This document shows, piece by piece, positions 35,912-44,882 of a DNA stretch of 64,000 nucleotides. Source of the DNA: Streptomyces xanthophaeus. Lineage in GTDB: Bacteria; Actinomycetota; Actinomycetes; Streptomycetales; Streptomycetaceae. The stretch spans positions 149,626-213,625 of the forward strand of contig NZ_JOFT01000013.1 of NCBI RefSeq assembly GCF_000725805.1. The letters are read 5' to 3'. A program made the position numbers and the translations under genes. A model generated the notes under the pieces. That model was not told the origin of the DNA. It did no database searches and saw nothing but the letters and a program-made list of their open reading frames with translations. Numbering within the stretch: the stretch's first letter is position 1; the number at the start of each line of letters is the position of its first letter.

Positions 35912-36625
35912 GTGCAGCTCCACACACGTACCTGGGGCGAGGGCGACCGCGTCGCGCTCCTGGTCCACGGCATGATGGCCGACCACCGGACCTGGCGCCG
36001 GGTCGGTCCCGCCCTCGCCGCCCTCGGCTACCGCGTCATCGCGGTCGACCTCCGCGGCCACGGCACCAGCGGCCGGGGCGAGTACACCCCCGCCCACTAC
36101 GCCGACGACCTGGTCGAGACCCTCCCGGCCGGGGCCGAACTCGCCCTCGGCCACTCCCTCGGCGGCCTGGCCCTCTCCCTCGCCGTGGAGCGCCTGGCCC
36201 CGCGCCGGGCCGTGTTCAGCGACCCGGCATGGCACCTGGCCGGCCCTGCGGAGGGCATCGGGCCGGAGGTCCTGGCGCAGTTCAAGTCGGCGCCGAAGGA
36301 GCAGATCCGAGTCCTGAACCCGCGCTGGGAGGAGGCGGACGTCGACATCGAGCTGCTGACCCTCGCCCTGTGGGACGAGACGACCGCCCTGGGCCTGCGC
36401 CCGCTGCTCGGCTCGGACCTGATGCCGGCCGCGCCGGTGGTGCCCTCGCTGGTCCAGCTCGCCGACCCCAGCATGCTGATCGACGCGGAGCGGGCGGCCC
36501 TGCTGAAGCGGCGCGGCTTCGAGGTCCGCCCGGTACCCGGCGCCGGACACACCATCCACCGGGACGACTTCGACGGCTTCATGGCCTCCCTGGAAGGCTG
36601 GATCCAGGCGCCTCCTGTCCCCTAG
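35912..36625 (+). CDS. alpha/beta hydrolase
   Basis: GTG 35912 is chosen because GAGAAGGG lies seven bases upstream and the family starts here; the frame itself extends back to 35651. The 237-residue protein has the oxyanion phrase LLVHGMMADHRTWR, nucleophile elbow GHSLGG, and catalytic His in GAGHTIHRDD. The acid is probably in the LADPSMLID segment. No signal peptide, so cytoplasmic esterase/lipase-type enzyme. It is probably under the divergent LacI regulator. Confidence 0.87.
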   Translation: MQLHTRTWGEGDRVALLVHGMMADHRTWRRVGPALAALGYRVIAVDLRGHGTSGRGEYTPAHYADDLVETLPAGAELALGHSLGGLALSLAVERLAPRRAVFSDPAWHLAGPAEGIGPEVLAQFKSAPKEQIRVLNPRWEEADVDIELLTLALWDETTALGLRPLLGSDLMPAAPVVPSLVQLADPSMLIDAERAALLKRRGFEVRPVPGAGHTIHRDDFDGFMASLEGWIQAPPVP

Positions 36626-36683
36626 CCCGTACGACCGCTGCCCGCTACCGTCGACCTACCGAGCGGTAACGGGGAGGTCGCGG

Positions 36684-38165
36684 GTGTCGGATTCTTCAGC
36701 GTCAACGGTCCCGAGGGGCCCGGCAGGCGCGGCGGCCGCCTCGCTGACCCCGCCCTGCGGGCTGGTCGAGATGGCCGCCGCCCTCGCCGAAGGAAGCGTC
36801 ACGGCACGGCAGTTGACCGAGGACGCGCTGCGCCGGATCACCGCGGCGCAGCCCGGGCTCAACGCCTTCCGGATCGTCCGCGGCGAGGCCGCGCTCGCGG
36901 AGGCGGACGCGGCGGACCGGCGGCTCGCCGCCGGGGAACGCCTGCCGCTGCTGGGCGTGCCCCTCGCCGTCAAGGACGACATGGACGTGGCCGGTGAGCC
37001 CACCGCCTTCGGCTGCGCCGGGGCGTTCGCACCGAAGGCCGCCGACGGCGAGGCGGTACGCAGGCTCCGCGCGGCCGGTGCGGTGATCGTCGGCAAGACC
37101 CAGACTCCCGAGCTGGGCCAGTGGCCCTTCACCGAGGGCGAGGCCTTCGGTGCGACCCGCAACCCGTGGAACCCGGCCTACACGCCCGGCGGTTCGTCGG
37201 GCGGTTCGGCGGCCGCCGTGGCGGCGGGGCTGGTCCCGGCGGCGCTCGGGTCGGACGGCGCGGGCTCCGTCCGGATCCCCGCGGCCTGGACCCACCTGGT
37301 GGGGGTGAAACCGCAGCGCGGGCGCATCTCCACCTGGCCGGCGCCCGAGTCCTTCCACGGCCTCACCGTCAACGGGGTGCTGGCCCGCAGCGTCGCGGAC
37401 GCCGCACTGCTGCTGGACGCGGCGAGCGGCCCGCACCCGCAGGACCTGCACCGGCCGGAGCCGATCTCGGCGCGGGAGGCGGCCCGGCGGGCACCGCGCC
37501 GGCTGCGGATCGCCCTGTCCTTCGGTACAGCCTTCACCGCCACGGCCAAGTCCGTGGACCCGCAGGTCCGTTCGGCGGTGGAGGGGCTGGCGGCGCGGCT
37601 GGAGTCGCTGGGCCACGAGGTGGTCCCGGAGGATCCCCGGTACGGCCCGGTCGGGCTGGCCTTCGTACCCCGCGCGACCAGCGGCGTACGGGACCTGGCG
37701 GCCCTGGTGCCGGACCGTTCGCTGCTGGACCCGCGCACCCACGAGGCGGTGCGCACGGGCCGGCTGCTGGGCGGGCCGGCGCTGCGGATCTCCCGCCGGG
37801 CCGAGGCGGCCCTGCAGCGGCGGGTCGGGGAGGTCTTCGGCCGCTTCGACGTGGTGCTGACGCCGACGACGGCCACGCCCCCGCTGCGGATCGGGGCCCT
37901 GGCCGGTCTGGGGGCGCTGGCCACGGACCGGGCGATGATCGCCGCCTGCCCGTACGCCTGGACGTGGAACGTCCTGGGCTGGCCGGGCGTGAGCGTCCCG
38001 GCGGGCTTCACGGCCGGCGGTCTCCCGCTGGGGGCGCAGCTGCTGGGCCCGGCGGAAGCGGAGCCGCTGCTGCTGTCGCTGGCCGCGCAGCTGGAGGCGG
38101 AGGGCGGCTGGGCCGCGCACTGGCCTCCGGGATTCGGCGGCGGCGCGGCGGGCGGCGCACCCTAG
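36684..38165 (+). CDS. amidase signature family enzyme
   Basis: GTG 36684 with GGGGAGG a few bases upstream starts a 493-residue amidase. The Ser-cisSer-Lys triad is visible: Lys97 in LAVKDDMD, cis-Ser in PGGSSGGS (171/172), and nucleophile Ser195 in GSDGAGSVRIPA. Catalysis hydrolyses amide bonds; substrates range from glutamyl-tRNA to nitrile-derived amides. With no GatB/GatC nearby and a lone context, a catabolic amidase is favoured over GatA. It begins 58 bases after the hydrolase. Confidence 0.9.
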   Translation: MSDSSASTVPRGPAGAAAASLTPPCGLVEMAAALAEGSVTARQLTEDALRRITAAQPGLNAFRIVRGEAALAEADAADRRLAAGERLPLLGVPLAVKDDMDVAGEPTAFGCAGAFAPKAADGEAVRRLRAAGAVIVGKTQTPELGQWPFTEGEAFGATRNPWNPAYTPGGSSGGSAAAVAAGLVPAALGSDGAGSVRIPAAWTHLVGVKPQRGRISTWPAPESFHGLTVNGVLARSVADAALLLDAASGPHPQDLHRPEPISAREAARRAPRRLRIALSFGTAFTATAKSVDPQVRSAVEGLAARLESLGHEVVPEDPRYGPVGLAFVPRATSGVRDLAALVPDRSLLDPRTHEAVRTGRLLGGPALRISRRAEAALQRRVGEVFGRFDVVLTPTTATPPLRIGALAGLGALATDRAMIAACPYAWTWNVLGWPGVSVPAGFTAGGLPLGAQLLGPAEAEPLLLSLAAQLEAEGGWAAHWPPGFGGGAAGGAP

Positions 38166-38219
38166 GCCGCCTCCGGGGCACGTCGTGCCGGGGCCGCGCG
38201 AACCGCTAATCTCGCCCGG

Positions 38220-38684
38220 ATGACGGCACTTTCGCATCACGGCAACGGCCACATCGCGCAGCCCGGACGGGACGGGGCCACGGCGACCACCGAGGCCGAT
38301 CCGCGCGCCATCGGCCCGGTGCGCACCGAGTACGCACCCGACCCCGACGGGGATCCGGATCCGGGCGAGATCGTGTGGACCTGGGTCCCGTACGAGGAGA
38401 ACGACGGGCGCGGCAAGGACCGGCCCGTGCTGGTGGTGGCCCGGGAGGCGGGCGGCAGCACCCTGCTCGCAGTGCAGCTGTCCAGCAAGCGGCACGACGG
38501 GGACCGGGAGTGGGTGCCGATCGGGACGGGCCCCTGGGACGCGGCCGGGCGCGAGTCCTGGGTGGACGTGGACCGGGTGCTGCGGGTGCACGAGTCGGGC
38601 ATGCGGCGCGAGGCGTGCGCCCTGGACCGGGGGCGCTTCGGGCTGGTCGTGGACCAGCTGCGGGAGCGCTACGGCTGGCAGTAG
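38220..38684 (+). CDS. PemK/MazF-like type II toxin-family protein
   Basis: ATG 38220 gives a 154-residue protein. A ~45-residue acidic leader precedes a PemK-like barrel: GEIVWTWVPYEENDGRGKDRPVLVVAREAG, then LLAVQLSSKRHD and SWVDVDRVLRVHES. The GKDRPVLVV phrase is the signature of this fold, which in MazF toxins cleaves RNA. No antitoxin gene is adjacent, and the long leader is unusual, so it may be a non-toxic housekeeping relative. Confidence 0.8.
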   Translation: MTALSHHGNGHIAQPGRDGATATTEADPRAIGPVRTEYAPDPDGDPDPGEIVWTWVPYEENDGRGKDRPVLVVAREAGGSTLLAVQLSSKRHDGDREWVPIGTGPWDAAGRESWVDVDRVLRVHESGMRREACALDRGRFGLVVDQLRERYGWQ

Positions 38685-38789
38685 CCGGACCGGCCCCGCG
38701 GACCCGGCCGGGCGACGGCTCCGGCGGTCCAAGGCCCGACGGGGCTGCCCGCCCCGGCGGGCCCGGTCGCATCGCCGAGCCCGGTGGCG

Positions 38790-39343
38790 CCCGTGAAGGC
38801 GTGCTCGAAGGCGGCCCGGGTGTCCGGCTTCCGGTCGAGGATCCCGAAGACCACCCGCCCGAACACCCGCTAGAAGGGTCCGGCCGTTAGCGCCCGGACG
38901 GCCTCCGCCACCACCGCCGGGTCGTTCTGGAAGACCCCGCACCCCCGGGCGCCCAGCACCAGCCGCGGGTACCCGTGCAGCGCCGCCGCCCGGAAGACCA
39001 GCTCCGCCCGCCGGGCGAGCGCCTGCGGGATCCCGGCGACGCGCTCCGGCCCTGGCGGCGGATGGTGCCCGCGTAGGGGGCCGAGGAGGTGAGGCATCCG
39101 GCCCGGAAGGTTCCTCCGGCAGTTCGCCCCGGTCATCGCGGAAAACGGGCCGCCGGGCGAGTGAATCACCCGGTCGGTGTAGAAGGTGCTGCGCCCGGCA
39201 CGGTGCACCTCGTCGTACTCAGGAGCCTCCAGCAGCGTCTCGTAGAGGGTCGACGCCCGGCACGGCGCTTTCTCCTGCGCCTTGGCCCCGCAGGCGTACC
39301 CGCTCCCGGAATTGCGGGCCGAGGCGAAGTTCAGGACGGCCAT
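38790..39343 (-). pseudogene. TIGR02452 (microbial PARG-like) protein, decayed
   Basis: The minus strand begins abruptly at MAVLNFASARNSGSGYACGA, equivalent to the central ADP-ribose-binding core (LNFASARNPGGGF) of this family, so the N-terminal ~100 residues are absent. It continues with LCRAS-like CRASTLYETLLEAPEY, FYTDRVIHSPGG and, after two compensating shifts, IPQALARRAELVF and LVLGARGCGVFQNDP. A last shift near 38870 puts VFGRVVFGILD in another frame. Intact members are predicted to remove ADP-ribose. This copy should be inactive. Confidence 0.75.
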
Positions 39344-39660
39344 CGCAGCCGCCCCCGATCCGTCGGACGGGACCCGGCCACCGGTTTTCCGCCTGGAATG
39401 ATCTGGTTTGGGCCATATATTCTGGTTCCTGCCTTGGCGTCCGCCAGGGTGGCGGCAAGGGAGACCTGCCGTCCCGACCCCGTCCGGCACCCGCCGGCCG
39501 CCAGAAGCTGCGCGTTCCCCCGCGCGATCTCCCGCAATCTGCTGCTCGCACCGCCACCCTCGGCGGCGCGACCCGAACGCTCAAAGCATTTTCCAGACCG
39601 GCCACATGTGGCCGACAGAGGTGAAGTCTCGGTCAGCGACAGGAGATTAGGATCCCGGTC
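39344..39660. other. non-coding interval upstream of egtA
   Basis: About 315 bases between the decayed PARG-like gene and egtA. An AT-richer patch (GGCCATATATTCTGG near 39413-39427) stands out from the GC-rich surroundings and could belong to a promoter. No RNA gene or clear hairpin was recognised. Confidence 0.4.
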
Positions 39661-41004
39661 ATGCCTCAGGACTCGCCCACTCCCCACGCCCCTCCGCACT
39701 GCGCGGACCCTCCCGCACGGCCGCCGGAACCGCACGGTGCCCCCGCCGGCGCCACCCCCCTGACCGAGGACGCGGCCGAGGACCTGCTGCTCGGCATCTG
39801 TTTCAAGACGGGGCCGCCCCGGATCCTCGGATCCGAGCTCGAATGGCTCGTGCTGGACGCCGAACGCCCCTGGGAACCACTGCCGCCCGACCGGCTGGCC
39901 GCCGCGCACGACGCGGCCCACGCACTCCCCCTGCACTCCCGCGTCACCGTGGAACCCGGCGGCCAGCTGGAGCTCAGCTCCGCCCCCGCCATCGGCCTCA
40001 GCGCCTGCCTGGACGGCCTCCAGCACGACCTCACCGCCGTACGGGCCGCCCTGCGGGCCCAGGGGCTGATCCTCCAGGGCCTGGGCTCGGACCCGCGCCG
40101 CCCGCACCGACGGGTGCTGACCAGTCCGCGCTACGACGCGATGGAGACCTACTTCGACCGCACCGGCCCGGCCGGGCGGACCATGATGCGCGCCACCGCC
40201 TCCGTGCAGGTGTGCGTGGACGCCGGGCAGGAGGAGCCGGGCCCGCTGGGCCACGGCCGCCGCTGGCGGATGGCGCACCTGCTGGGCGCGGTACTCGTCG
40301 CCGCCTTCGCGAACTCCCCGGCCGCCGAAGGCCCGTACGCGGGCTGGCGCAGTGCCCGCCAGGGCGTCTGGAGCGACATAGACCGACGGCGCACCCTCGC
40401 CCCGCCGCTGGACGCGGACCCGCGCGCCGGATGGACCCGGCACGCGCTGGACACCGAGGTGATGTGCGTCCGGTCCCCCGGGGACGGGGCCTGGCAGGTC
40501 CCCCGGGACCTGACCTTCCGTTCCTGGCTGCGCTCCGGCGGCCCCCGGCCGGCCACCGCCGAGGACCTGGACTACCACCTGACCACGCTGTTCCCGCCCG
40601 TGCGGCCGCGCGGGCACCTGGAGCTGCGGATGATCGACGCACAGCCGGGTGAGGACGGCTGGCTGGTGCCGGTGGCCGTGGTGCACGCCCTGTTCGACGA
40701 CCAGGAGGCCGCCGAGAACGCGTACCGGGTGGCCAAGGCACTGGCCGACTCCTACGGGGCCGAGCCCTCGCCGCGCAATCCGCTCTGGCGCTCGGCGGCC
40801 CGTGACGGCCTGGCCGATCCGGAGCTGCGCTCCGCCGCCACCGCCTGCTTCCGGGCCGCCGCCGAGGCGCTGCCCCGGCTCGGGGCGGACGCGCGGGTCC
40901 GGGACGCGGTCGGCGCCTTCACCGAACGTTACGTACTGCGCGGTCGCTGCCCGGCCGACGACCGGCCCCTGCACGGGCCCACCGGGAAGGACACGAGGCC
41001 GTGA
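39661..41004 (+). CDS. egtA: EgtA, gamma-glutamylcysteine ligase of ergothioneine synthesis
   Basis: ATG 39661 starts a 447-residue protein with a Pro-rich leader (~35 residues). The glutamate-cysteine ligase fold follows: LGSELEWLVLD, VTVEPGGQLELSS (nucleotide and metal site), MMRATASVQVCVD and LRMIDAQP. EgtA makes gamma-glutamylcysteine, the sulfur donor used by EgtB. It is first in an egtABCD operon with four-base overlaps, which fixes its role. Confidence 0.95.
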   Translation: MPQDSPTPHAPPHCADPPARPPEPHGAPAGATPLTEDAAEDLLLGICFKTGPPRILGSELEWLVLDAERPWEPLPPDRLAAAHDAAHALPLHSRVTVEPGGQLELSSAPAIGLSACLDGLQHDLTAVRAALRAQGLILQGLGSDPRRPHRRVLTSPRYDAMETYFDRTGPAGRTMMRATASVQVCVDAGQEEPGPLGHGRRWRMAHLLGAVLVAAFANSPAAEGPYAGWRSARQGVWSDIDRRRTLAPPLDADPRAGWTRHALDTEVMCVRSPGDGAWQVPRDLTFRSWLRSGGPRPATAEDLDYHLTTLFPPVRPRGHLELRMIDAQPGEDGWLVPVAVVHALFDDQEAAENAYRVAKALADSYGAEPSPRNPLWRSAARDGLADPELRSAATACFRAAAEALPRLGADARVRDAVGAFTERYVLRGRCPADDRPLHGPTGKDTRP

Positions 41005-42314
41005 CGACCGAATCCCCCTCCCAGGAGGGCCTGCGGGAGCGGGCGGTAGCCGCCCTGACCGCGGCCCGCGCCCGTACGGCCGGGCTCACCGACACGGTGA
41101 CCGACCACGACCTGACCGCGCAGCACTCCCCCCTGATGTCCCCCCTGGTCTGGGACCTGGCGCACATCGGCAACATGGAGGAGCTCTGGCTGCTGCGCAA
41201 CGTCGCCGGGCGCGCGTCCATGCGTCCCGAGATCGATCCGCTCTACGACGCCTTCGAGCACCCGCGCGCGGAGCGCCCGAAGCTGCCCCTGCTGGGGCCC
41301 GCGGAGGCCCGTACGTACGCGGCCGAGGTGCGGGGCCGGGTCTTCGACCTGCTGGAGCGCACCCCGCTGGAGGGCACGGCCCTGCTCGACGGGGGATACG
41401 TCTTCGGGATGATCGCCCAGCACGAGCAGCAGCACGACGAGACCATGCTGATCACCCATCAGCTGCGCGCGGGCGCGCCGGTGCTGACGGCGCCGGAGCC
41501 CGATCCGCCGCAAGGTCCGCCGCCCGCTGCCGCCGAAGTCCTCGTACCCGGCGGCCCGTTCACGATGGGCACCTCGGCCGAGCCCTGGTCGCTGGACAAC
41601 GAACGGCCCGCGCACGTCCGGGAGACCGCAGGGTTCTGGATCGACACCACCCCGGTGACCAACGGCGCGTTCCAGGCGTTCATGGCGGACGGCGGCTACG
41701 GCGAGCCCCGCTGGTGGGCGCCGGCCGGCTGGGACCAGATCCGCGCGCACGGCATCGAGGCCCCGCTGTTCTGGCACCGCGAGGGCGGCCAGTGGCTGCG
41801 CCGCCGTTTCGGGGTCACCGAGCCGGTGCCCGCCGAGGAGCCGGTGCTGCACGTGAGCTGGTACGAGGCGGACGCCTACGCCCGCTGGGCGGGGCGGCGC
41901 CTGCCCACGGAGGCGGAGTGGGAGAAGGCGGCCCGGCACGATCCGGCCACCGGCCGCTCGACCCGCTACCCGTGGGGCGACGCGGACCCGACGCCCGCGC
42001 ACGCCAATCTCGGGCAGCGCCACCTGCGCCCGGCCGCCGCGGGCAGTTACCCGGCCGGGGCGTCCGCGCTCGGGGTGCGCCAGCTGATCGGCGACGTCTG
42101 GGAATGGACCTCCTCCGACTTCCTGCCCTACCCCGGTTTCCGGGCCTTCCCGTACCGCGAGTACTCGCAGGTGTTCTTCGGGCCGGAGCACAAGGTACTG
42201 CGGGGCGGCTCCTTCGCGGTGGACCCGGTGGCCTGCCGGGGGACGTTCCGCAACTGGGACCTGCCGGTCCGGCGGCAGATATTCGCCGGTTTCCGGACCG
42301 CGAAGGATCTCTGA
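41001..42314 (+). CDS. egtB: EgtB, hercynine oxygenase (iron-dependent sulfoxide synthase)
   Basis: GTG 41001 overlaps the egtA stop (GTGA). The 437-residue enzyme has an N-terminal DinB-like domain with iron ligands in LVWDLAHIGNMEELW and HEQQHDETM. A C-terminal formylglycine-generating-enzyme-like domain shows GGPFTMGTSAEPW, WYEADAYARWAGRRLPTEAEWE and KVLRGGSFA. EgtB joins gamma-glutamylcysteine to hercynine with oxygen to form the sulfoxide. The FeII triad histidines are all present. Confidence 0.96.
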   Translation: MTTESPSQEGLRERAVAALTAARARTAGLTDTVTDHDLTAQHSPLMSPLVWDLAHIGNMEELWLLRNVAGRASMRPEIDPLYDAFEHPRAERPKLPLLGPAEARTYAAEVRGRVFDLLERTPLEGTALLDGGYVFGMIAQHEQQHDETMLITHQLRAGAPVLTAPEPDPPQGPPPAAAEVLVPGGPFTMGTSAEPWSLDNERPAHVRETAGFWIDTTPVTNGAFQAFMADGGYGEPRWWAPAGWDQIRAHGIEAPLFWHREGGQWLRRRFGVTEPVPAEEPVLHVSWYEADAYARWAGRRLPTEAEWEKAARHDPATGRSTRYPWGDADPTPAHANLGQRHLRPAAAGSYPAGASALGVRQLIGDVWEWTSSDFLPYPGFRAFPYREYSQVFFGPEHKVLRGGSFAVDPVACRGTFRNWDLPVRRQIFAGFRTAKDL

Positions 42315-43087
42315 TGTGCCGTCACATCGCTTACGTGGGACCACCGGTGGCCCTCGGCAGGCTGCTGAGCGAGCCCGAGCACTCGCTGGTGCGGCAGTCC
42401 TGGGAGCCGCGGCGGCAGCGGTACGGCACGGTCAACGCCGACGGTTTCGGCGTCGGCTGGTACGCGCCGGGCGATCCGGTGCCCGCCCGCTACCGGCGGG
42501 CCGGGCCGGTCTGGGGGGACCTGGGCTTCGCCGATCTGGCGCGCGTGGTGAGCAGCGGTGCGGTGCTGGCCGCCGTACGGGACGCCACCTGGGCCGGGGC
42601 CGACGGGGAGGCCGCGGCGGCGCCGTTCGCGGACGGGCCGTGGCTGTTCAGCCACAACGGGGCGGTGCGCGACTGGCCCGACGCGGTGGCGCCGCTGGCG
42701 GCCGGGCTGCCGCCGGCGGAGCTGCTGCGGCTGGCCGCGCGCACCGACTCGGCCTTCGTCTGGGCGCTGGTCCTGCGGCGGCTGCGGGCGGGGGACGATC
42801 TCGGCACGGCGCTCGCCGAGCCGGTGCGGGAGCTGGCCTCGGCCGCTCCGGGTTCCCGGCTGAACCTGCTGCTGACCGACGGGGCCACCGTGTCCGCGAC
42901 GGCCTGGGGCGATTCGCTCTGGTACCTGGCGGATGCGTCGGCCGGGCGCACGGTGGTGGCGTCCGAGCCGTACGACGACGACGTCCGGTGGCGCGAAGTG
43001 CCCGACCGGACCCTGCTGACCGCCACCCGCACGCGGGTCCGGCTGACCCCGCTGAAGGAATCCGCGCCCGAAGAAGGAGTGCTGTGA
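42314..43087 (+). CDS. egtC: EgtC, gamma-glutamyl hercynylcysteine sulfoxide amidohydrolase
   Basis: ATG 42314 shares its A with the egtB stop. The 257-residue protein starts MCRHIAYVGPP: removal of Met exposes Cys2, the nucleophile of class II glutamine amidotransferase folds. Further motifs are NADGFGVGWYAPG, WLFSHNGAV and the ARTDSAFVW segment. It removes the gamma-glutamyl group from the EgtB product. It overlaps egtD by four bases. Confidence 0.95.
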   Translation: MCRHIAYVGPPVALGRLLSEPEHSLVRQSWEPRRQRYGTVNADGFGVGWYAPGDPVPARYRRAGPVWGDLGFADLARVVSSGAVLAAVRDATWAGADGEAAAAPFADGPWLFSHNGAVRDWPDAVAPLAAGLPPAELLRLAARTDSAFVWALVLRRLRAGDDLGTALAEPVRELASAAPGSRLNLLLTDGATVSATAWGDSLWYLADASAGRTVVASEPYDDDVRWREVPDRTLLTATRTRVRLTPLKESAPEEGVL

Positions 43088-44058
43088 GTGACTTCCAGTT
43101 GACCCGTACGCTCGACGAGCACACCGCCGAGGCCGCCCTGCGCACGGACGTGCGCCGCGGGCTGACCCGTACTCCGAAGGTGCTGCCGCCCAAGTGGTTC
43201 TACGACGCTCGGGGCAGCGAGCTCTTCGAGGAGATCACCCGGCTGCCCGAGTACTACCCGACGCGCGCCGAGCGGGAGATCCTGCTGGCGCGGGCCGGGG
43301 AGATCGCCGCGGCGACCGGGGCCCGCACGCTGGTGGAGCTGGGTTCCGGTTCCTCGGAGAAGACCCGGCACCTGATCGAGGCGATGCCGGCGCTGGACAC
43401 CTACGTCCCGGTGGACGTGAGCGAGAGCGCCCTGACCGGGGCGGCCGAGGCGCTGCTCGCGGAGCACCCGGGGCTGCGGGTGCACGCCCTGCTGGCCGAC
43501 TTCACCAAGGCGTTGCAGTTGCCGGACTCCCCCGGTCCGCGGCTGGTGGTGTTCCTGGGCGGCACGATCGGGAACCTGCTGCCGCCGGAGCGCGAGGTGT
43601 TCCTGGCGTCCGTGCGGGCGATGCTGTCGCCCGGGGACGCGCTGCTGATGGGGACGGACCTGGTGAAGGACGAGTCCGTGCTGGTGGCCGCGTACGACGA
43701 CGCGCAGGGGGTGACGGCCGAGTTCAACAAGAACGTGCTGGCCGTCGTCGACCGGGAGCTGGGCGGGGACTTCCACGCCGCCGACTTCGCGCACGTGGCG
43801 GTGTGGAACCGGGAGCAGGAGTGGATCGAGATGCGGCTGCGGGCCCGGTCGGAGGTGCGGGTGAAGATCCGGGCCCTGGACCTGGTCGTGCCGTTCGAGG
43901 CGGGCGAGGAGATCCTGACGGAGGTCTCCGCGAAGTTCCGTGAGGACGGCGTGCGCAAGGAACTGGCGGCCGCCGGCATGGAGCTGACTCACTGGTGGAC
44001 GGATGCCGAGGGCCGTTTCGCGCTGTCCTTGTCGGTGGCCGACGGCGGGGAGGGCTGA
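43084..44058 (+). CDS. egtD: EgtD, histidine N-alpha-methyltransferase
   Basis: GTG 43084 overlaps the egtC stop (GTGA). The 324-residue SAM enzyme has PPKWFYDARGSELFEEIT, the SAM site LVELGSGSSEKT, FLGGTIGNL and AEFNKNVL, all typical of EgtD. It trimethylates histidine to hercynine, the first substrate of the pathway. The PLP lyase gene egtE is not in this window downstream. Its last 70 bases overlap the convergent olsA gene. Confidence 0.96.
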   Translation: MSDFQLTRTLDEHTAEAALRTDVRRGLTRTPKVLPPKWFYDARGSELFEEITRLPEYYPTRAEREILLARAGEIAAATGARTLVELGSGSSEKTRHLIEAMPALDTYVPVDVSESALTGAAEALLAEHPGLRVHALLADFTKALQLPDSPGPRLVVFLGGTIGNLLPPEREVFLASVRAMLSPGDALLMGTDLVKDESVLVAAYDDAQGVTAEFNKNVLAVVDRELGGDFHAADFAHVAVWNREQEWIEMRLRARSEVRVKIRALDLVVPFEAGEEILTEVSAKFREDGVRKELAAAGMELTHWWTDAEGRFALSLSVADGGEG

Positions 44059-44882
44059 GCGGGGATGCCGGGCAGGGTGCGCGGGCCGGGTCCGGCGGCG
44101 GCCACGGCCTGCTGAGCGGCCGCCGCGAGGCCGCGGCGGTCCGCGTACCGGCCCGGCGGGATCCGCGGCAGCAGCCGGACCTCGGCCCGCACCCCGCGGG
44201 CCCGGGCGATCCGCCACAGCGAGGCGGTCAGCGGATCGTCCCCGACGAAGGCGGGCGCTCCGGCCGTCTGTCCGTCGCACCCGAGGTAGGAGAGGCGTAC
44301 GGGCTGGACGGGGACCCGTGCGTCCAGGGCCGACTGGAAGGCGGCCCTGCGGAAGGTGCCCCGGGCCCGCCCGCACCAGGTGGAGCCCTCGGGGTAGACG
44401 GTGACGCGGTCGCCCGCCAGCAGCGCGCGGGTGACGGCCTCGACGGTGCCGGGCAGGGCGCGGATCCGGTCGCGTTCGATGAAGAGGGTCCCGGAGCGTG
44501 CGGCGAGGCGGCCGAGTCCGGGCCAGTCGCGGATGTCGCTCTTGGCCAGCATCCGGCAGGGCAGGACGGCGGCGACGAGGGGGATGTCCAGCCAGGAGAT
44601 GTGGTTGGCGACGACGAGGCGGCCGCCGTCCGGGCCGGGGTGCCCGTGCACGGTGATCCGCAGGCCGAAGGCCCGTACCAGTGCGCTCGACCAGGCGCGC
44701 ACCACCGCGTGCCGGGGGCCGGCCGGCAGCAGCCGGACCGGCGGGGCGCCCAGGATCCCGAGGAGGACCAGGGCGACGGCGGCGGTGAGCCTCAGCACCG
44801 CGCGGGGGACGCTCGCGGTGCGTCCCTCGTGACCGGCGCAGGTCTCGGGGGTGCAGGGCGAGGTGGGCAGCCAGGCGCTCAT
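43989..44882 (-). CDS. olsA: OlsA-like lyso-ornithine lipid O-acyltransferase (PlsC family)
   Basis: ATG 44882 overlaps the upstream OlsB stop (44879-44881). The 297-residue protein has an N-terminal TM segment (LRLTAAVALVLLGILG). The PlsC catalytic motif NHISWLD (HX4D) is followed by GTLFIERD and YPEGSTW. Coupling to an OlsB-type gene indicates acylation of lyso-ornithine lipid rather than lysophosphatidate. From memory, the S. coelicolor equivalent is SCO0920. The C-terminal tail lies antisense to egtD. Confidence 0.85.
   Translation of the reverse strand: MSAWLPTSPCTPETCAGHEGRTASVPRAVLRLTAAVALVLLGILGAPPVRLLPAGPRHAVVRAWSSALVRAFGLRITVHGHPGPDGGRLVVANHISWLDIPLVAAVLPCRMLAKSDIRDWPGLGRLAARSGTLFIERDRIRALPGTVEAVTRALLAGDRVTVYPEGSTWCGRARGTFRRAAFQSALDARVPVQPVRLSYLGCDGQTAGAPAFVGDDPLTASLWRIARARGVRAEVRLLPRIPPGRYADRRGLAAAAQQAVAAAGPGPRTLPGIPAQPSPPSATDKDSAKRPSASVHQ

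Noticed and set aside
36684..38165. GatA subunit of glutamyl-tRNA amidotransferase
   Set aside because: The amidase signature fits, but no gatC or gatB adjoins and the context is catabolic, so a general amidase is the safer call.
41001..42314. Stand-alone formylglycine-generating enzyme
   Set aside because: The C-terminal half resembles FGE, but the N-terminal DinB iron-site histidines and the egtA/egtC/egtD neighbours identify EgtB.
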